This document shows positions 22,501-33,384 of a DNA stretch of 64,000 nucleotides, one piece after another. The stretch is from Heracleum sosnowskyi (Eukaryota; Streptophyta; Magnoliopsida; Apiales; Apiaceae), in assembly GCA_030848705.1 (NCBI GenBank), contig CM061235.1:134919228-134983227 (forward strand), read 5' to 3'. Position numbers and translations under genes: made by a program. Within the stretch, counting starts at the first letter, position 1; each line of letters starts with the position of its first letter. The notes beneath the pieces are model-generated. The model was given only the letters and a program-made list of their open reading frames with translations. It did no database searches and was not told the DNA's origin.

Positions 22501-22634
22501 GCAAATTGAGACTAAACTGCCAAAGTGCAGTTTAGTACCCCAAGTTCCTAGTGGTTCACAAATTCTTACCTGAAGTTTAGAAATTGACAAATTCTCCACT
22601 GAAGTTTCAAATATGACAAATTCACCCCTGAGCT

Positions 22635-22862
22635 ACGAAAATTCCTAAAATATTAGGAATAAATATTAAAAATACCTGTGGGTACACGAAAATTCCTAAA
22701 ATATTAGGAATAAATGTTAAAAATACCTGTGGGTACACGAAAATTCCTAAAATATTAGGAATAAATGTTAAAAATACCTGTGGGTACACGAAAATTCCTA
22801 AAATATTAGGAATAAATGTTAAGAATACCTGTGGGTACATGGAAATTCCTAAAATATTAGAA
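22635..22862 (+). repeat. 51-bp tandem repeat, about 4.5 copies
   Basis: Units start at 22635, 22686, 22737, 22788 and 22839. Each contains the palindrome CCTAAAATATTAGG. The period is a multiple of three, so a 17-residue repeat stays open on the minus strand; I see no start signal or family match that would make it a gene. Confidence 0.9.
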
Positions 22863-23062
22863 ATAATTCATATAAATGTCAAATTAGCCTCGAATAAGGC
22901 AACAATCGTCGTAAATGTGTAGGTCGCTCCACACTTTGCAATAAGGCGATATTTGTGAAACACTAGTGTGAATGAAGTCCTAGGTAAAGGATAAAAAAGA
23001 CCCCGAATCTCGAAAAAGGTCAATATAATTTCTACGAAAGCTTGAAAAGTTTTCCTAGAAAT

Positions 23063-23073
23063 TGGGGGGTAAA
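23063..23073 (+). other. Polypurine tract
   Basis: GGGGGGTAAA lies immediately before the right LTR, the expected site where plus-strand synthesis is primed. Confidence 0.75.
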
Positions 23074-23600
23074 TGATATGGGCTAAAAATAACCCTAAAA
23101 ATATAATTAATGACATATTAATTAGACCCGAATTGGTCCAAGAACACGACCCAATATTCAAGGCCCGAAACCATGATTATTCATTAATTTCGTAATTAAT
23201 GAATATGGAAAATATACAGCTCATAAAAAGAATCCGAATTATGGCAAATTGGTCAAAGAAGGATCCAGAATCCCAATTAAAGGCAATTAATGAGTCATAA
23301 CCTTTATCAACAAGGAAAAGACTTATCCTGCAAGAAATACAACGTTTATCCAATATCAAAAAGGAGACTTATTCGCTAAGACTCCCAAACATACCATAAA
23401 TACTAGGCTCCAGACGCCTATATAAGGTCCATGATCCTACAATCAGAACTACGTCTTTGGATTGATTCTCAACATTAATTGAGATACGTAGGCATCTTGT
23501 GAGGACCAGTTTAGTCCGGAAACACGAGTGCAGCCATTAAAGCTCGAAGCTCATTAATCCTAGCATTAAATTCACAAAGTACATTTTTTAATCCATAACA
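23074..23600 (+). repeat. Right LTR, 527 bp
   Basis: Same length and ends as the left LTR, with about eight substitutions and no indels seen. It is followed by the right target duplication ACTAG at 23601-23605. Confidence 0.93.
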
Positions 23601-23601
23601 A

Positions 23602-24130
23602 CTAGCTTTATACCTGTGCAATGCACGAGCGTTTAATAAGTTATTTATTTTAGTATTTTTATAATTTTATTTATTTATTAATATCTTTGTGTATTTTCAT
23701 AAAAATATAAATTCATTAAGTTAATAATATGTTTTTTCATATGTATATATTATTTCGGTTTATGTTGTACTTCTTGAAATGATAAAAATTACGAATTTTT
23801 TATATATACAAATTCACTAAAATAATGATTATTTATATGTCTATTCATTATTTTTATAAATTCAATTTTAATAAATTTTAGTGTAAATATTTAAAATATT
23901 TAAAATATTAAAATTATACTAATTCTATTATTATATACTTTTATAGAAATATTACTTTTTCTCTAAATTAGAGCATTATTAATAACTCTAATTGTGTAAT
24001 TGTTTTATAGTAGAGAGTTTTTAGTTATGTACGACCCGTTTTATAGTAGAGAGTTTTTAGTTATGTAGGATCCGCTGACGACCAAACCAAACCATACCAT
24101 TTAAGTGCTTTACACTAATTATATATAAAG
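23602..24130 (-). mobile_element. Helitron-like terminus and AT-rich body
   Basis: On the minus strand the segment ends in GTGCATTGCAC (hairpin), AGGTATAAAG and CTAG followed by T. The hairpin is weaker than at 11673. The body is very AT-rich and non-coding, with a direct duplication of TTTTATAGTAGAGAGTTTTTAGTTATGTA-like sequence near 24002-24066. The 5' end is unknown; 24130 is only where recognisable structure fades. Confidence 0.45.
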
Positions 24131-24619
24131 ATATAATAGTATTGATATTTAAATTTTGATTATAATTGTATTATTAATTTTCAATTTATGTAATTTCTAT
24201 ATTTGATGTACTTATATTTTTAAATTTCATTAATATTTGAGTAATAAAATGGTGCTGAAACTTAAAATATAAGAAATACAAAAGTATATCAATTATAAGT
24301 AAAAATAATGAGACAATTTGAAGAATTCATAAGTAAAAAGTGGTCTTAAGATTTGAAATATATGTAGTACCCCACCTCTCTAGGTGTAGGTGTAGTATTA
24401 TCTTTCTCGCTTCCTCCAAGAATATTAAAGAGTTTTTTTTCATAAATACCCATCCCTAAATGTTTTTTTTTCAAAAATACTATGGTTTTTTGATTTTTTT
24501 GCAAAAATACTATCTTTTTGAAATTATTTTCAAAAATACGGTCTGCAACTAGATGTAACCATGTGCAACTTTTGCAATCAGAATCAGATGCAACCATCTG
24601 CAACTTTTGTAACCAGGAT
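24131..24619. other. AT-rich intergenic DNA
   Basis: No gene. From about 24460 the sequence has repeated ACTATTTTT and GATGCAACCA/ATGTGCAACTT motifs that lead into the repeat with the telomere-like core. Confidence 0.4.
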
Positions 24620-24850
24620 CAACCAGATGCAACTTGTTAGTAATGATGTTTTTCCGGCGTCCTGATTTTAGGGTTGTTTAGGTTAGGGTTTAGAGTCTAG
24701 GGTTTACCCTAAACCCTAAACCCTAAATCCGTATACGAATTATTCGTCATTCTTAATATTTCTAAAATACAAAATAGAAACATTGAACCCCAAAAGTTAA
24801 CTATTGAACCCCTAGGGTAAACCAAGACCACAAGTTTACCCCTTTTATTA
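24620..24850 (-). repeat. Inverted copy of the 5.8-kb repeat with telomere-like core
   Basis: In reverse orientation this matches 5860-6070: it shares CGGCGTCCTGATTTTAGGGT, the CCCTAAACCCTAAACCCTAAA core (24698-24727), CGTATACGAATTATTCGTCA, and the tail with TTGAACCCCAAAAGTTAACT. The telomere-like run is probably part of the element rather than a true telomere relic. Confidence 0.75.
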
Positions 24851-25211
24851 ATAATTTTTTTTGAATTCTTAGCTATTTTTTCAATTATTTTTTAAAAAGT
24901 TGCATCTAATTGCATCTGATTGCTTTGGTTGCATCTGGTTGCGTAGGTTGCAGACCGTATTTTTTGAAAATATTTTTTGGTTGCATTTAGTTGCATCTAG
25001 TTGCAAACCGTATTTTTGAAAATAATTTGAGAAGATAGTAAAATTGAAAAAAAAACTTAGAAAAAATAGTATTTTTGACAATTTTTCAATATTAAAAGTT
25101 CCAAACTTGTCAAAAAAAAAAGAAAGTAGACGTGTGGGTTTAATTAGCGAAAATAGAAAAAAAAAGTTGGTTTGAAAAAATGATCAGTCCTAAACTAGTA
25201 AACAAAAATGA
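24851..25211. repeat. GTTGCATCTGGTTGCA-type repeats
   Basis: Short direct repeats of GTTGCATCT(A/G)(A/G)TTGC occur from 24897 to 25010, next to poly-T/poly-A runs. The same words appear near 6050-6090 in the related repeat. No gene. Confidence 0.45.
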
Positions 25212-25466
25212 TACTCCCTTCGTCTCATATTATGTGTCTTTTTTGATTTTTTAGTGGTTAAATTGACTAAAATTTGACTTAAAATTACACATAATATATA
25301 ATTGAAAAAAATTATAAAAATTATATCATTAGAAAGTATTTTTAATATATTTTATAATATATTTCTCAAATATTCGAAATTATAAACAAATAATTTATAA
25401 TTTTCAGTTAAATTTTAGTCAATTTAATTATAAAAAAGTCACAAGTAATAGGAGACGGAGGGAGTA
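25212..25466. mobile_element. Stowaway-type MITE, about 255 bp
   Basis: Bounded by TA at both sides. The ends CTCCCTTCGTCTCATATTA and AGGAGACGGAGGGAG are imperfect inverted repeats of the common Tc1/Mariner Stowaway terminus. Subterminal parts also pair (TGTGTCTTTTTTGA with AAAAAAGTCACA-like sequence). Non-coding. Confidence 0.85.
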
Positions 25467-25658
25467 CCTACAAAGTAATACTAACACGTACCATTTACAA
25501 AGCCACTGAGCCCACAATTACATGAAAAAAGATGCACACACATCGAGCAAAGATGATTCTTGTCAGTCAACAACCATTTACCCATATCCAATAATAGCCT
25601 ACATACACACATACATGTATAGATAGACATCAATCTTAGGAATTTTAATTTTTCAGAC

Positions 25659-28600
25659 ATGGCTTACAAAGGTCTAGATTGTATCACCTCATCAGACATA
25701 GAAGCCAGTGGAGTAACTTCACAAGTTGCCCATGAAATTTACAATAAACTCATCAAGATTATTCAAATTTACGGCCCTGCCACTCCAGCAACATGGCAGA
25801 ACATTTGTACAAGCATTCTCACACCTAAATTACCTTTCTTGCTTCATCAAATCATGTATTATGGTTGTTACAAGGACTTTGGACCCGACCCACCTGCTTG
25901 GATTCCTGACCCGTATGTGTTTCTTTATTTTTTATGTGTGATTATATATTTGATCAAGATGCCTTTTTTATTTTAGTTGATTTTTTTTACTCAGACTTAT
26001 TTAATTTTCTTGTGTAATGATTATATGGGTATTCTTGAACAGTGTTTGAAAAATGGCTAAGATTATGTCTAGATGGAATTAGGTGGTTAAAGTAACTTTT
26101 AGCAATCTATCAAGTATAATTTTGAAGGTGGCAGATTCTGTTTTTACAAAATAGGAGCTTTTTATGCCCTGCCTATGCTGGTTCTTAAAACAATGCTCTT
26201 CAAAAGGACTGATTTGGGAACAATATAATCGGAATGAGGTGGAACGTTGATAATAATTTGCAAGCTTTATTATTGTTTGTGTTCTCCATTAAACTTAATA
26301 GCCCTCGTTATCATTTGACAATTTAGTTGCAGAAAATTTGGCTGATTTTTTTGGTTCCAAAGTCTTATTTATCCATTGCTGTTGCATATGTGATGTAAAA
26401 TACACGTCCTTCGTGAGCTATTTTTGAAGTTTCACATAATAAAGTAGCAAATAATACAATAAAGAAATTAGAAGGAACTTTAAGCATTTAAGTCTATATA
26501 GTTTCATTAAGGTGATATGGGAGAATGCTAGTCTGACTAGGTGATCAGTGAAATTGAGTGGTAGACACTAGACAATCAGCTGGTTAGGTTATTATGAATA
26601 TTAATAAAGTTATTTATTCTTAGGGACAGTGCAATGAGAACGAATGTTGGGAAACTTCTAGAGAAACGTGGGAAGGAGTTTTTAGGGTCAAGATATAAAG
26701 ATCCCGTATCAAGCTTCTCTGAGTTTCAGGAATTTTCAGTCTCGAACCCGGAGGTAATCTATAAAATTCAGAAGTCATTGTTTGACAAACTTTTTTACTT
26801 GCACCACTTAAATTACATCACTAAATTTGCAGGTTTATTGGAAAACTGTTTTGGAAGAAATGAATATATCATTCTCAGTGCCACCTCAATGTATTTTGAA
26901 GGAGGATATTTGTACTGGAAGAGAGCTGTGTCGCCCAGGGGGTCAATGGCTTCCTGGAGCATTTATAAATCCCGCAAAGAATTGCCTGTGTTTGAATAGT
27001 AACAGAACTTTGGATGATATAATGGTAGTATGGCGTAATGAAGGAAATGATGAGATGCCAGTCAACAAGTTGACCCGCAAGGAATTGTGCTCAGAAGTCT
27101 GGTATGTTACTTTGTATCTCTTAGCTCTACTCATTTGTTGAGGTTGAATATAATTAAATTTACTGAAGTAATATGTAGATATCGTAGACACTGACAGTTT
27201 TTCTTGGTCCACTAAATGTGGAATTTGTGCGGCAATTTTTGTGTTATGTTATGGACTTGTGAAATTGCTAAGAGTGCACTAGGGCATAAAGAACCTATTG
27301 CAGACATTTATTATTGTGGTTTTCTTGTCTAATATTTAGCAAAGAATGTTGGTTTGACTATAAGTGAAATTACATCAAAACTTCATCTGTAGGTTAGTTG
27401 CACATGCGCTTGAAACTCTTGAATTAGAGAAAGGATCTGCAATTGCAATTGATATGCCTATGGATGTTAATTCTGTGGTGATCTACCTAGCTATTGTTCT
27501 GGCAGGCTATGTAGTAGTGTCGATAGCTGATAGTTTTGCTTCAACTGAGATAGCAACAAGGCTCACTTTGTCGAAAGCGAAAGCGATTTTCACTCAGGTT
27601 AGTCTCATTACAGTATGGAAGAGTAAATCTTACATTACTTGCTATTTTATTTTTTATAATAGGAAAACTGTTCTGGATTTCTCACGCTAAGGGATTGTTC
27701 CTCAGTATTCATATTAGTTTAACTTTTATCAGAATTAGAGCTCTAGTTCTTTTATATTGGCTCTATTTATATAGTAAAGTTGCACTTTTGATTCGTACCT
27801 TGAGCTTGAATATTGCCTCAAAAGAATTGAAGTTGATCTGGTGCCATAATTTCAGAATGACGGGTATGAAGAGGAAGATGATTTTTTTATTTATTTATAG
27901 AAATAAGTGTTATTTATTAGCGCCCCAAGATGTGAATCATTTAGTCGACTTGTGAATCATCTTACTCATTTGCTCAACACATTTATATTCTTAGTGTAGG
28001 TTTAAAATTAATTCCATTATTCTTTTTCCTTTAGTGATTTGTGATCAATTCCATAAATCGGGTCCATTTTTCTTTAGGAATTGCTAAATGGAGTAATTGC
28101 AAGCTCCACTGATTAATTAATATTTTTTCTCAGGATTTTATTGTCCGTGGTGATAGGCGACTACCCTTGTACAGGTGTAGACACATTTCTATCAGATATC
28201 TGCCTTTCTCCACTATTATTTTTATATTTGTAATCTCACATATAGGTTCAAATTTGCAGTAGAGTTATAGATGCTCAATCGCCAACAGCCATTGTTATTC
28301 CAACAAAAGACTCCAGTTATTGCACGACATTGCGCGAGGGTGACATCTCATGGCATGATTTTCTTAAACGAGTTCACAAATTCAAGTATGCAATATATTC
28401 TGTGTATATTATTTTCAATTCATATGATTTCTTGATACCTGATTTTTGTTTGTACGTTATTTTATCATAAAACATGATGTTCTGTAAGTCGTGACCGAGG
28501 AATTTTCATTTTGATCAAGTTTCACATGAATGTCATATATAATGGAACTGGATTTTGGCACCAACTCACCCCTTCCTCCCTTGCAACATATTTTGTATTT

Positions 28601-31600
28601 CTCAAAAAGTTCAGTTATATTCTTTTTATTAAATGATTCTCCAATATGTTTGGAAATTATACTAGTAGATGTAAACCTATTACAAATTACAACCTATGTT
28701 CAGGATCAGTGACAAAGAGTTCTTTACATAAATGTGCAAAATGATCATTACAGATCTATAAGAAAGTTACAGTAGTGTTATGAGTTAGCTAGTGTTGGCA
28801 GACCAAATGTATCACATTTCCTGCCGCCATTCTTCTCTAAAGAACAATATTTAATATAGTGAATTAGTGAGAGAAAAGTGACGAGAACTTTTGATCCAAG
28901 CAAGAGCTACAGTCTAGAGTTGTGCAGGTTAACTTTCACATTCACATACTTGTTGAGTAGGAATAGAAGGTGAAATTCATGAAAGACTGTTAGCACGATT
29001 ATCATTGAACTACACTCGGTGAAGACTACCATTTTTCCCTTGTGGTCATCTCATGTAATTGTAAAACGATTATGCATCTCGAATCTGCACTCCTTGTGTA
29101 ATGTTTCTGGCAGCAAGTTGCGGGTATTATTATAATGTTATATCCCCTATTTCTTTCCAAGAGCCATCTTATGTAAATCACATTTAAGAAAATCCTGAAT
29201 AGTGAACTAAAAATATTATTCACAAAGTTTGATGATTTATTTCTCATTATTAAGATCTGAAGGGATATCTGATTTTATCATGCAAGGTTCACTTTACCTA
29301 TCTCTAGCACTGTTTAAGTGTTGTCGTATCTGCATTAAAATCTCATTAATTTGTTGAACTGATATTAAGGAGTCACTTAGCTAGTTTAAGTTACTTCAAA
29401 TCCTTTAATACCTTTTCATTCTTTAGACTGGTGATGCAAAATTCATGTCATCCTGCAGAGAGGTTGAATTTGTTGCTGTAGAAAGACCAGTTGAATCTTT
29501 CACTAATATTTTATTCTCTTCAGGAACTACAGGTAAGTCAAAGGTTATGCATGACTTAACTAATTTGCGAATATAGTTGCATGCTTTTACTAATATTTTA
29601 ACAGAGTATGACAGTAGGAAGTTCTTGTTTATCCTGAAAGCAAATACCTACCCATAAAATAATGATTGGCCCTACTGCTAAAAAAAAGAGCCATTTTCAA
29701 TTTGGAGAAGGTTCATAATTTTTTATTAGTCAATAGTTATTAGTCTTCGATCACAAGGATCAGTAAGCATTGTCTGTGGACATTATTTAGGGGAATTAGA
29801 GTTGAGGAAACAGACGAAGGGGATAAATGATCTAGTGGGATCTTTATTTGATTGTCATAGCTGGAATTCTTGCACCTCTTAGTGTTGTTATCTTCTTCCA
29901 CCTCATGATCCAGCACATATTACAAATAAATTCTTTCATAAGTAGTTCGTGCCATCAATGTATTGAAGTTCTAGACTTTAATAGTCCTCTGCACCTCTGT
30001 GGGTTCCATTAGAGTAGGCAAATTTGCAGAATCTGATTTCTGTTAAGACGTAAGACTATAAATCACTTAAAAAATATAACGTGAGATACACAGAGTTGGG
30101 GAAAGAGATAATCTATCACACTGAGCTCTACAATTCACCCAGGCTTGTGGTAACCTTAAGGGCGGATAAACTCTTATAAGATCAAACTACAATTGTATAT
30201 TGTAGTTCAGTTTCATATTAAAATATACAGTTGGTAGAATGTTGCGGTATGATATCTCAGTGTACAAAATCCTTCTAGACTTTTATCAAATGTCACTTGT
30301 CTTCACAATTTGATCAAATAACAATAACAGTAAATCGTAGAAGATACTCAAGAGCTTGTGAATATGAGTAGTGCATGATGCAGTTCCGTATGTTCACAGG
30401 TTAGCACAGTAATGAGTAAACTAATTATACTTTTTCTCTAGGGGAGCCAAAGGCTATTCCTTGGACTCTTGCAACACCTCTAAAAGCAGCTGCAGATGGT
30501 TGGTGCCACATGGATATTCGCAAAGGCGATGTTGTTGCTTGGCCGACTAATCTTGGTTGGATGATGGGTCCTTGGCTAGTTTATGCTCCTCTGTTAAATG
30601 GGGCTTCTGTAGCATTATATAATGGAGTTCCCCTGAGTTCTGGCTTCGCGAAGTTCGTTCAGGTGGAGACTATTTCAACATTTCTGAATCTGATTAATAT
30701 TTGTTTTAGCTTATAATTCTGGATTATGTTAATATTTAAACAGTGCAAGTATGATCCTGCCTATTTTATAACTATGATTATAGCTCAGAGATGAGGACTG
30801 TCTGCTAAGATTTGTGAAAACTGAATTAAGAGCAGCTTAATTTTGAATCTAGACACTGTTCCATAATTTTCTGTTGCAGTGGAAAACAGTGAAATTACTA
30901 ACTTGTGAGCTAAGGTCTTTATGGAGCAATAGTAGAAATAAAAATATCCGAGTATCTTGACTGGCAGAACAAACAATAACTATAATTTCAGGAAAATGCT
31001 AGCTTTAAATTTTAGAGACTGAATTTATTGTTGATTTTGAAAGGTTATCCTTGTGTTTTTCTGCACATTTTTGAAATTTATGCAAGTAAAATGCAGAAAC
31101 TTTTAGAATAAATTCACCCCGAAGAGTCTCCTGCAGGTGAAGTTGGTTACAGTGGATAATAATATTCTATGTTATGTGTGGTTAGCTGATGTCTAGAAGC
31201 CTTGTTTTATGATTTTTCATAATAGTGTAAATACTGTATATTCAAAATATATAACCTTAGAATGTAGCCTACAACTAGATCTTTGGTCATTATATTGGTC
31301 ATAAGCACTATAATATAACCTCTCACGCACTTTTGGTGAATTTCCGGTGTATTCTTTTTTGAGTCCCCAGACTAGGCTGGTTTTATGGGAAACATAATGG
31401 GAGGATTAGCTATTTGATATACCAAATGTTCTTTGTTTTTATCTTTTTCTTAAAGGGTTTCAGAGTTGTTAAATCTGCAATTTTATATAGGATGCTGAAG
31501 TGACAATGCTTGGTGTAATCCCCAGTATTGTGAGGACATGGAGAACTACTAATTGTACAGATGGGTATGATTGGTCAACCATTCGGTAAGTGAATATTTT

Positions 31601-33384
31601 GTGTTTTACTTGACGTAAATATTGCAGTAGGCAATGTTATAGTATCAGATTACAACAATTTAGAAATAGCTAGATGTATTGTGCCCATGCTTTCTGTGTA
31701 TTTATACCTACTTCTTTCCTATTCAATACTGAAAATTTAATTTCTTGACAAAAAAAAATACTGAAAATTTAATTTTATTCATTGGAAGTTGCTTTGGATC
31801 CACTGGTGAAGCATCAAACGTAGATGAGTATCTTTGGCTAATGGGAAGAGCCAATTACAAGCCTGTCATTGAGTATTGTGGTGGTACTGAGATTGGGGGT
31901 GGATTTGTAACTGGATCACTACTGCAGCGTCAATCTTTGGCAGCCTTTAGCACACCTGCTATGGGATGTAGTCTATTTATAATCGACAATGATGGAATTC
32001 CTATAGTAAGCATTTTTCTGATCTTGCACCCAGAATATGATAGATTAATTTGTCTTAATAAAATTGCAACTTGGGGTTCAGTTTAAAATGCGCGACTAAC
32101 ACAATTGCTCTCTTCCAACTCCTTAAGAATACAATGTCTAGATTCTGCTTTGATCCCTTATGTCCTCAATCTTTTTGTAGTAACTTCAATGTCACATGAC
32201 ATTTTGCTATGTTTGAGAGTTTTATGAGAGCATGCTACTTATAAATATTCTTATGAAATGCTTACCTAAAGCATTTGAACTTATCAACTTACCTTGATTT
32301 AGCCACCAAATGTTCCTGGGATTGGTGAACTGGCCCTTCATCCTTTCATATTTGGCTCATCAAGCACGCTACTGAATGGGAACCACTATACAGTCTACTT
32401 TAAAGATATGCCTGCATGGAATGGAAAGGTAGGTAAAAGGTCCATTTGTGTTTGGATTGGTTTAAAGCTTTGATGGAAATTAACTCGTTCCTGTCCTTCT
32501 TCTAGATATTAAGAAGACATGGTGACATGTTTGAGCGAACTTCAAGTGGATACTATCATGCACATGGTCGTGCAGATGATACAATGAATCTTGGGGGTAT
32601 CAAGGTCTGCATTCAATCTCTTGTAGAAAGTTTTAGGAAGATAACGTATCATCATGTCTTCAAGTGCACATGTTTCAAAGTCGGAACCTGATTTAAAAAT
32701 ACCCACACATAAGCAATTTGATATAATCAGTAAAATGCAAGTTTTCTTTCAGTTTTCTTCTCACTAATTTAGTCTTGGCTATTCAATAGCATATTAGTTA
32801 TTAAGAAGCCAAATCATTTCATTGAACAATCCTAATATCTTGATTTTTGTGTGTACATATATAAGAAAAGTTGGGAGGAGGTAAAGTAGTCTTGAACTGT
32901 GAACTGACCTAATGCATAGGTTAATTAAGATAACAATTTCATCCTGTTGCAGGTTAGTTCAGTTGAGATAGAGCGTATCACAAATGCGGTTGACGACTCT
33001 GTACATGAGACAGCAGCCATTGGGGTGCCACCACTGGGAGGTGGACCTGAGAGATTGGTTATTGCTGTTGTTTTTAGAGATTCAAATGTTTCAACACCAG
33101 ATTTAGATAGGTTAAGGGTCTCTTTTAATTCAGCACTGCAGAAGAAATTGAACCCTCTGTTTAAGGTATTAACTACTCTGTTGAAACTAGGCTAACTAGC
33201 AGCCTTTGTATAAGACATTTTGAAGTTTATATATAATTGCTAAACCATGTTGCATTTATAATTTTATTTTCAGGTGTCTCATATTGTGCCTGTCTCATCT
33301 CTTCCCAGAACAGCAACAAATAAGGTTATGAGAAGAATTTTGCGGCAGCAGTTTACCAAAATCGACCACAACTCCAAGCTGTGA
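25659..33384 (+). CDS. AAE17: Acyl-activating enzyme 17/18-like, peroxisomal
   Basis: ANL-superfamily acyl-CoA synthetase that activates a carboxylic acid through an acyl-AMP. The exact substrate is not settled; AAE18 relatives are linked to auxin precursor use. I derive 14 exons: 25659-25912, 26624-26753, 26833-27101, 27393-27597, 28134-28174, 28260-28385, 29459-29532, 30442-30662, 31491-31585, 31789-32005, 32303-32428, 32506-32604, 32953-33165 and 33274-33384, totalling 2181 nt and 726 residues, the family length. Phases all join without a stop. The N-terminal part has MYYGCYKDFGPDPPAWIPDP. The ATP/AMP motif SSGTTGEPK is at 362-370 and is split by a 909-bp intron. GGTE is at 503-506, HGD at 591-593 and the hinge GRADDTMNLGGIK at 607-619. 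The protein ends in SKL, a canonical PTS1. It lies downstream of CAS in the same orientation. Confidence 0.93.

Larger units (their letters stand above)
17562..23600 (+). mobile_element. Complete non-autonomous LTR retrotransposon (gag-protease only)
   Basis: A 6,039-bp element with two 527-bp LTRs, a tRNA-type primer site just after the left LTR, a polypurine tract before the right LTR, and a perfect 5-bp target duplication ACTAG (17557-17561 and 23601-23605). It encodes one long Gag-protease frame and no reverse transcriptase, RNase H or integrase; the remaining 2.4 kb is tandem repeats. It must depend on enzymes of a Ty3/Gypsy relative. The LTRs differ at about 8 of 527 positions by eye, so the insertion is young. 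It fits the TR-GAG class. Confidence 0.93.

Noticed and set aside
22622..22840. 17-residue repeat protein on the minus strand
   Set aside because: The 51-bp period keeps the frame open by arithmetic. No promoter or homology; it lies in the non-coding part of a retroelement.
24690..24730. True interstitial telomere from chromosome fusion
   Set aside because: Only a few units, shared with another repeat copy at 5.9 kb, so it is part of a transposon-like sequence.
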